Shown here: piece by piece, positions 20,456-24,608 of the stretch
Layout of the letters: each line of letters begins with the position of its first letter
Numbering within the stretch: position 1 is the stretch's first letter
NCBI GenBank assembly: GCA_014904845.1
Contig: MU119647.1
Location: 9,448 to 34,055, forward strand
Direction of reading: 5' to 3'
Length of the DNA stretch: 24,608 bases
From: Acephala macrosclerotiorum
Lineage: Eukaryota > Ascomycota > Leotiomycetes > Helotiales > Mollisiaceae
Made by a program: the position numbers and the translations under genes
The notes under the pieces: model-generated
What the model saw: only the letters and a program-made list of their open reading frames with translations
What the model was told of the DNA's origin: nothing
Database searches by the model: none

Positions 20456-22740
20456 AATATTATAAAAAGTAGCCAGTTAATTAAAATGAAACAATATAAA
20501 ATAAAAAAATTATTATTATTAATAAATCGTTAAAACTCGATCAAATAAAAAAGTATTTAATATTATTAATATTTAAAATTTATATATTTTTTTTAAAAAT
20601 ATAATAAAAATATATTATTATTAAACTTTCGAATAATTTTAATATTAGATAAATATTATAATAAATATTAATATTTTCGTATTTAATTAAATTTAATTAT
20701 TTCGTTTTTTAATATAATTCGTTCGTCGTTATAATATTAATTTTTTTTAAATAAATAATATAAAAAATATATTAAAATACGTAATATTAAATCGTTTTAT
20801 AATAATATTAATTATATTTATTTATATTTTTATATAAAAAATATATATATATATATATTTTTTTATATATTAATTAGAAAATTATATAATCGATTATATA
20901 ATTTTAATATATAAATTTTTATTAAAATAAAACAAATAATAAAAACGTTAAACGAATAAATTTAAATTTTTTGATTTAAATTTTTTAAATTTTAAATAAT
21001 TCGTTAAAAAAATTCATTTTTTATTTTATTTTTTATACGATTTAATATTATAATTTATATAAAATAATAATAAATAAAACGTAAATTAATAAATATAATA
21101 GTTTTATATAAATTATTATTATAATTCGTATAATATTATTAATATTAATTTTTATTAAATTACGTATTATTTATATAATACGAATTATTTTAATTATAAA
21201 CGAAAATTATTAAAAATTTTACGATTATATAATTTTAAAATAATATATAATTAATTTTTAATTTTTAATTATTAATTAATTTAAATTATATAAAATTTAA
21301 TTAAATATTATTAAATTTAAAAATTTAAATAATTTTATTAATTCGTTATTATATAAATTTATAAAAAAAAATTTAAATATTAAAAATTTAAATAATTTTA
21401 TTAATTCGTTATTATATAAATTTATAAAAAAAAAAAAAAATTTTTTTATTAAATATTTATAAATTTTATTATTATTATATAATATTAATCGAATTATATA
21501 TATATTTTAATTTTATATAATAAATTTTTTTTTAAATAATTTAAAAATTTTAAATATATAATTTATTTATAAATATTTAAATTTTATAAAAAAATTAATA
21601 TTTTAATTATTTAAAAAACAATTTATACGAAAATAATAATTATAATAAATATAAATTCGAAATTTTAATTATATTATATAAAAATTTAAATATTTATTAT
21701 TTTTATAAAAATTTAATAATATTAAAAAATAATAATAATATTTTTTAATATAATTATATAAAAAAAATTTTAATTTATAAATAGTAAATTTCTTTTTAAA
21801 AAATAATATAAAATATATAATATTAAATCGTTTTATAATAATATTAATTATATTTATTTATATTTATATTTTTATATAAAAAAACTTTTAAAAAATTATA
21901 TAATCGATTATATAATTTCAATATAAAATTATAATAAATTTTTTTTTTATAAAAATTCAATAATATAAATATATTTTTTATTTCGTTTTTCGATTAAATA
22001 ATATTTAATACAATTTATATTTTACGAATATTTTTTTATTTTTTTTTATTTTTACGTTTATTATATTTATTTTATATTCGATTAAAAATAATTATTATTT
22101 TAAATTTATTTTAAATTTAAAATTAAAATAATTTTTATTAATACGAAAAAAATAATTCGTTTAAAAAAACGTTTATTTAAAATTAAATAAACTAATAAAT
22201 TAATTAAAATTTTAAATAAAAATATTTTTTTAATAAAATTTTATTTTTTATATTAAATTATTATAATTAATTCAATTAATTATATATAATTATTAAAATT
22301 ATATTTATTAAAAAAATACTTTTTAAAATTTTCGTTTTTTATATTAAATTATTACGATTAATTTATTTTAAAATAAATTTTATCAAATAATAAAATTTTT
22401 TATAACGATTATAAATTGCAATTTATATTATTTAACGATTTCGATTTAAATTATATAATAATTATTAATTTAAATAAATTGTAATTAAAAATATAAATAA
22501 TTTAAATATATAATATAATATTTTTTATTTTTATATTATACAAATTTTAATAAATAATAATTATTTATATATAATAAATTAAAAAAAAATAATTTAAATA
22601 ATTTGATTATTAATATTTTATTTTTAAACTCGAAAATCGAAATAAGTTTTTAATTATTAATAAACGATATAAAAAATAATTATAAAATATAAAATTTTTA
22701 TAATTAATAAAATTTATTTTTAATATAATATATAAAATCA
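20456..22740. repeat. RIP-degraded AT block, 2.3 kb, repeat-derived
   Basis: Almost pure A/T plus CpG. Internally, about 20755-20910 recurs at about 21800-21930; the shared core is ATATTAAATCGTTTTATAAT, and both copies reach TTATATAATCGATTATATAA. The region 21140-21300 is a more degraded copy of 24300-24545. No protein motif could be read. The original element type is unknown. Confidence 0.7.
21317..21442. repeat. 63-bp tandem duplication
   Basis: Two adjacent units with period 63 (21317-21379 and 21380-21442), sharing TTAAAAATTTAAATAATTTT through ATAAATTTATAAAAA. They differ mainly where the first copy has a short AT interruption and the second a longer A run. Confidence 0.75.
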
Positions 22741-22819
22741 ATTGATTGGATACCTATTTATATTATAGAGATTATTATAAACGATATTGATCTATAGAAG
22801 GGAAATAGATTATAGTATA

Positions 22820-22833
22820 CTACAATTGTAGTT
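22820..22833. promoter_or_regulatory. 14-bp perfect palindrome upstream of the hypothetical gene
   Basis: ACTACAATTGTAGT is a perfect inverted repeat, lying some 240 bases upstream of the likely start of the gene at 23074 and just outside the AT block. It could bind a dimeric regulator or be chance. There is no independent support. Confidence 0.3.
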
Positions 22834-23073
22834 TATCCCTGCCACATTACGTCATGGTCAGGAATCGGAAGACAATCAGTAATTATCCATATGAAATCAC
22901 ATGGCTACTGCTCGACTTCACCTGCCCTGCTGCGGATAAGCAAACCACAGCACGAACAATACTTTGCATACGGCGTCCTCTATTTTCTCCCGCCTCAACA
23001 AACTCCGAGCAGAACCTGTTCCTACAGCACTCAGAGGTACGTGCCAACTTCAGAACACCATCTAGGCGTTTCC

Positions 23074-23517
23074 ATGCTCACGCAAATTACAGATCACGTA
23101 CATGCCATGCAGGAGCCTGCAACGGCACCGTGGGGTCTGGGCATCAGCGACGCCGACCTTGAGAAGCTCAAAGCCGGTTTCGAGCCTCAGGATCAGGATG
23201 ACAAATGGCGCGTCTCGGCCACGGATCAGAGCCAGAGTGGCACCATCTCCATCCACCTTGCTCGAAGCGGGACGGGCAAGGAACTCTACGTACTTGTTGT
23301 GAAGCCAAGCGACGGTGGCAGCAGCGGCAGTGGTGTGAAGATCGAAGCTATCACCTGGGAACAGAACAAGGGTGGAATTCGCATCTCGGAGGAGCAGGCC
23401 AAGAAGGAGGTAGTGATTATAACCAGACGCCTTCTGGAGTGCGGTTTTGATGCGCTTCCAGAGTATGACGTCTCGGATCTGTGGAATCATCCTGCTGCTC
23501 AGCTAGGCGCCAATTGA
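23074..23517 (+). CDS. Conserved-looking small protein of unknown function (147 aa)
   Basis: A GC-normal, single-exon frame ending in TGA. It stays open upstream to an ATG at 22891, but that part reads like untranslated sequence, so the ATG at 23074 is preferred; the ATG at 23107, just before PATAPWGLG, is also possible. The protein has no signal peptide or membrane segment and looks cytosolic. It is rich in acidic and polar residues: GLGISDADLEKLKAGF (21-36), PQDQDDKWRVSATD (38-51), a short beta-like stretch ELYVLVVKPSDGG (70-82), then ITWEQNKGGIRISEEQAKK (93-111) and a C-terminus around DALPEYDVSDLWNHP (126-140). The patterning looks like a real, constrained protein, and it resembles from memory a small stand-alone hypothetical family seen in Pezizomycotina; this is unverified. 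No function can be given. The gene sits between two AT repeat blocks. Confidence 0.75.
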   Translation: MLTQITDHVHAMQEPATAPWGLGISDADLEKLKAGFEPQDQDDKWRVSATDQSQSGTISIHLARSGTGKELYVLVVKPSDGGSSGSGVKIEAITWEQNKGGIRISEEQAKKEVVIITRRLLECGFDALPEYDVSDLWNHPAAQLGAN

Positions 23518-23960
23518 GCAAACTTTTCTTTTCTGCCTTAGTATCTAGGCTAGGTCAAGTTGCCAATAGACACCGCATCGTGCGACCTCTTTGAAGTCCC
23601 CGTTGGAATGCAACCATTGTTAAGGTCCTAGCAGGTCTACCTACTATGTACCTCCAAGGAAGCTGTGGGACATCATTTTCCTCCCCCCCATCCCCCCCAT
23701 CAATTAACCTGCAGCATGTAGCCCCAACAAAGGCAGCTTCTTTTTCTCGGGATGCGCCAACAGCATGTGCTTTGGAATACAGCCACTCCTCTACATGTCC
23801 AACTTACTATGACTATGTTTAGAGTCGCTTTAAAGTAAAAAAGCTTCTAGCATCCTAGTTTATGTGTTCTCTCTTGCCCCAAGGCAGATTCGGTGTCAAC
23901 TATACTCGAATAAATAAATCCCTAAGAGGTCTAACATTCTCCTCCAACCAACCTATCTTT
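23518..23960. other. 3' region of the hypothetical gene, no further gene seen
   Basis: Ordinary composition with several short C or T runs, for example a CCCCCC cluster near 23683-23698. An AATAAATAAA string near 23909-23918 could serve as a polyadenylation signal for the gene at 23074-23517, though that would make a long 3' untranslated region. Confidence 0.45.
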
Positions 23961-24027
23961 CTCAGCTTTGATAAACATGCGTGCGGTGAAAGAACTCACT
24001 GAGAATATCCCCCACCTCGAGTTACTT

Positions 24028-24240
24028 CTAGTTTTCCTTATATGTAAAGAACACCTCTTGATAGCCTTCCGCATGCTCATTCAAGTGAGGGCGAAACCAT
24101 GCGGTGGAAGTGTATCGACAGTATCGTGTGTCTACTTCACGAAGGATCTTTGCGTTGCTATTTTGAGTCGAGTTGGGATCCTGCTTATCGGGTTCTTGCA
24201 CGTACCGACTGCGCTTTCTCACTGCCTACGATAAAACGAA
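24028..24240 (-). pseudogene. Possible C-terminal coding remnant, unidentified
   Basis: On the minus strand a 64-codon frame (24222-24028) ends in TAG and reads, for example, KILREVDTRYCRYTSTAWFR and HLNEHAEGYQEVFFTY. The composition is protein-like and the frame remains open slightly upstream before a TAG, just short of the AT-rich repeat. The opposite strand also carries an open frame (23968-24234) with a hydrophobic character, so only one of them, or neither, is real. I recognise no family. A gene fragment truncated by the neighbouring repeat is the likeliest reading. Confidence 0.25.
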
Positions 24241-24295
24241 GCGACCCAAATCCGTATTTAAATATTAAAATTATAAATTGGCCGTCCGCCTTAAG

Positions 24296-24608
24296 GACTA
24301 GTATCAACTTTTATTAAATTACGCGTTTATTACGTAGTACGAGTTATTTTAATATTAAACGATTTGAATAAAATTTAATTAAAATATTTAAATTTAACGA
24401 TTTAATTAATATATTAAAAATTTAATAATAAAAGTAATTACGTAATAGTTTTGAATTAATATATAAACGATTTCATGAAAAATATTAAAATTTTAATTTA
24501 TATATAATTATAATATATTAATTAATTTAAATTATATAAAATTTATAAAATAAATAAAATAAATAAAATAAATAAAATAAATAAAATAAATAAAATAAAT
24601 AAAATAAA
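24296..24608. repeat. AT repeat, less degraded relative of 21140-21300, running off the window
   Basis: ACTTTTATTAAATTACGCGT and the following GTAGTACGAGTTATTTTAAT match 21145-21195 in the same orientation, with C and G kept here where the other copy has T and A. A later identical stretch, AATTAATTTAAATTATATAA, occurs at about 24517 and 21275. The hypothetical gene is therefore bracketed by two copies of one repeat family. Confidence 0.7.
24551..24608. repeat. 9-bp minisatellite (TAAATAAAA), at least six units
   Basis: Six perfect head-to-tail units and part of a seventh reach the last base of the window, so the true length is unknown. Confidence 0.95.

Noticed and set aside
22854..23162. 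102-codon plus-strand frame overlapping the hypothetical gene
   Set aside because: It is in another frame, ends in arginine-rich text typical of shadow frames, and overlaps the start of the better-patterned protein.

Overview
This window looks like chromosomal DNA of a filamentous ascomycete (Pezizomycotina, probably Dothideomycetes; the class is inference). Support comes from short spliceosomal introns of 52-56 nt with GTANGT-type donors and CTGAC-type branch sites, a NACHT-type NLR relic, an NmrA-like relic, a fungal Tdp1, and long AT blocks with the signature of repeat-induced point mutation (RIP). The layout is a sharp mosaic: gene-bearing islands of ordinary composition alternate with blocks that are almost pure A/T, in which most surviving C and G sit in CpG.

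Positions 1-12110 are one large RIP-degraded repeat block. It holds three copies (one cut by the window edge) of an unidentified ~2.3 kb repeat, and two diverged minus-strand Ty1/copia retrotransposon relics (about 4165-6600 and 8911-12110). Their reverse transcriptase and RNase H motifs can still be read in translation. The second copia copy was mutated almost only on one strand, so the sequence context of the mutation process is directly visible.

Positions 12160-12640 carry a broken NmrA-like gene (minus strand). Positions 13154-15093 carry a four-exon tyrosyl-DNA phosphodiesterase (Tdp1) gene with both catalytic HxK motifs intact and an N-terminal ubiquitin-interacting motif; a TAG that appears to replace a codon removes the conserved C-terminal tail. 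Positions 16048-18070 hold an NLR (NACHT) relic with one in-frame TGA, split by a 453 bp MITE with 47 bp terminal inverted repeats and a TA target duplication. Next to it, on the opposite strand (18728-18228), is an intact small gene for a predicted secreted ADP-ribosyltransferase of the heat-labile-enterotoxin A-like type, the best candidate here for a functional effector.

Positions 19195-19900 hold a second TA-flanked inverted-repeat element with an AT-only interior. Positions 20460-22740 are another RIP block. A 147-residue conserved-looking protein of unknown function lies at 23074-23517, followed by non-coding sequence and a less degraded copy of the same AT repeat family (24296 to the end), which finishes in a 9-bp minisatellite.

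No pathway links the genes. The picture is a repeat-rich, fast-evolving compartment in which old genes (NmrA, NLR, possibly TDP1) decay while a secreted toxin-like gene stays intact. All calls are from reading the sequence; no database was searched.
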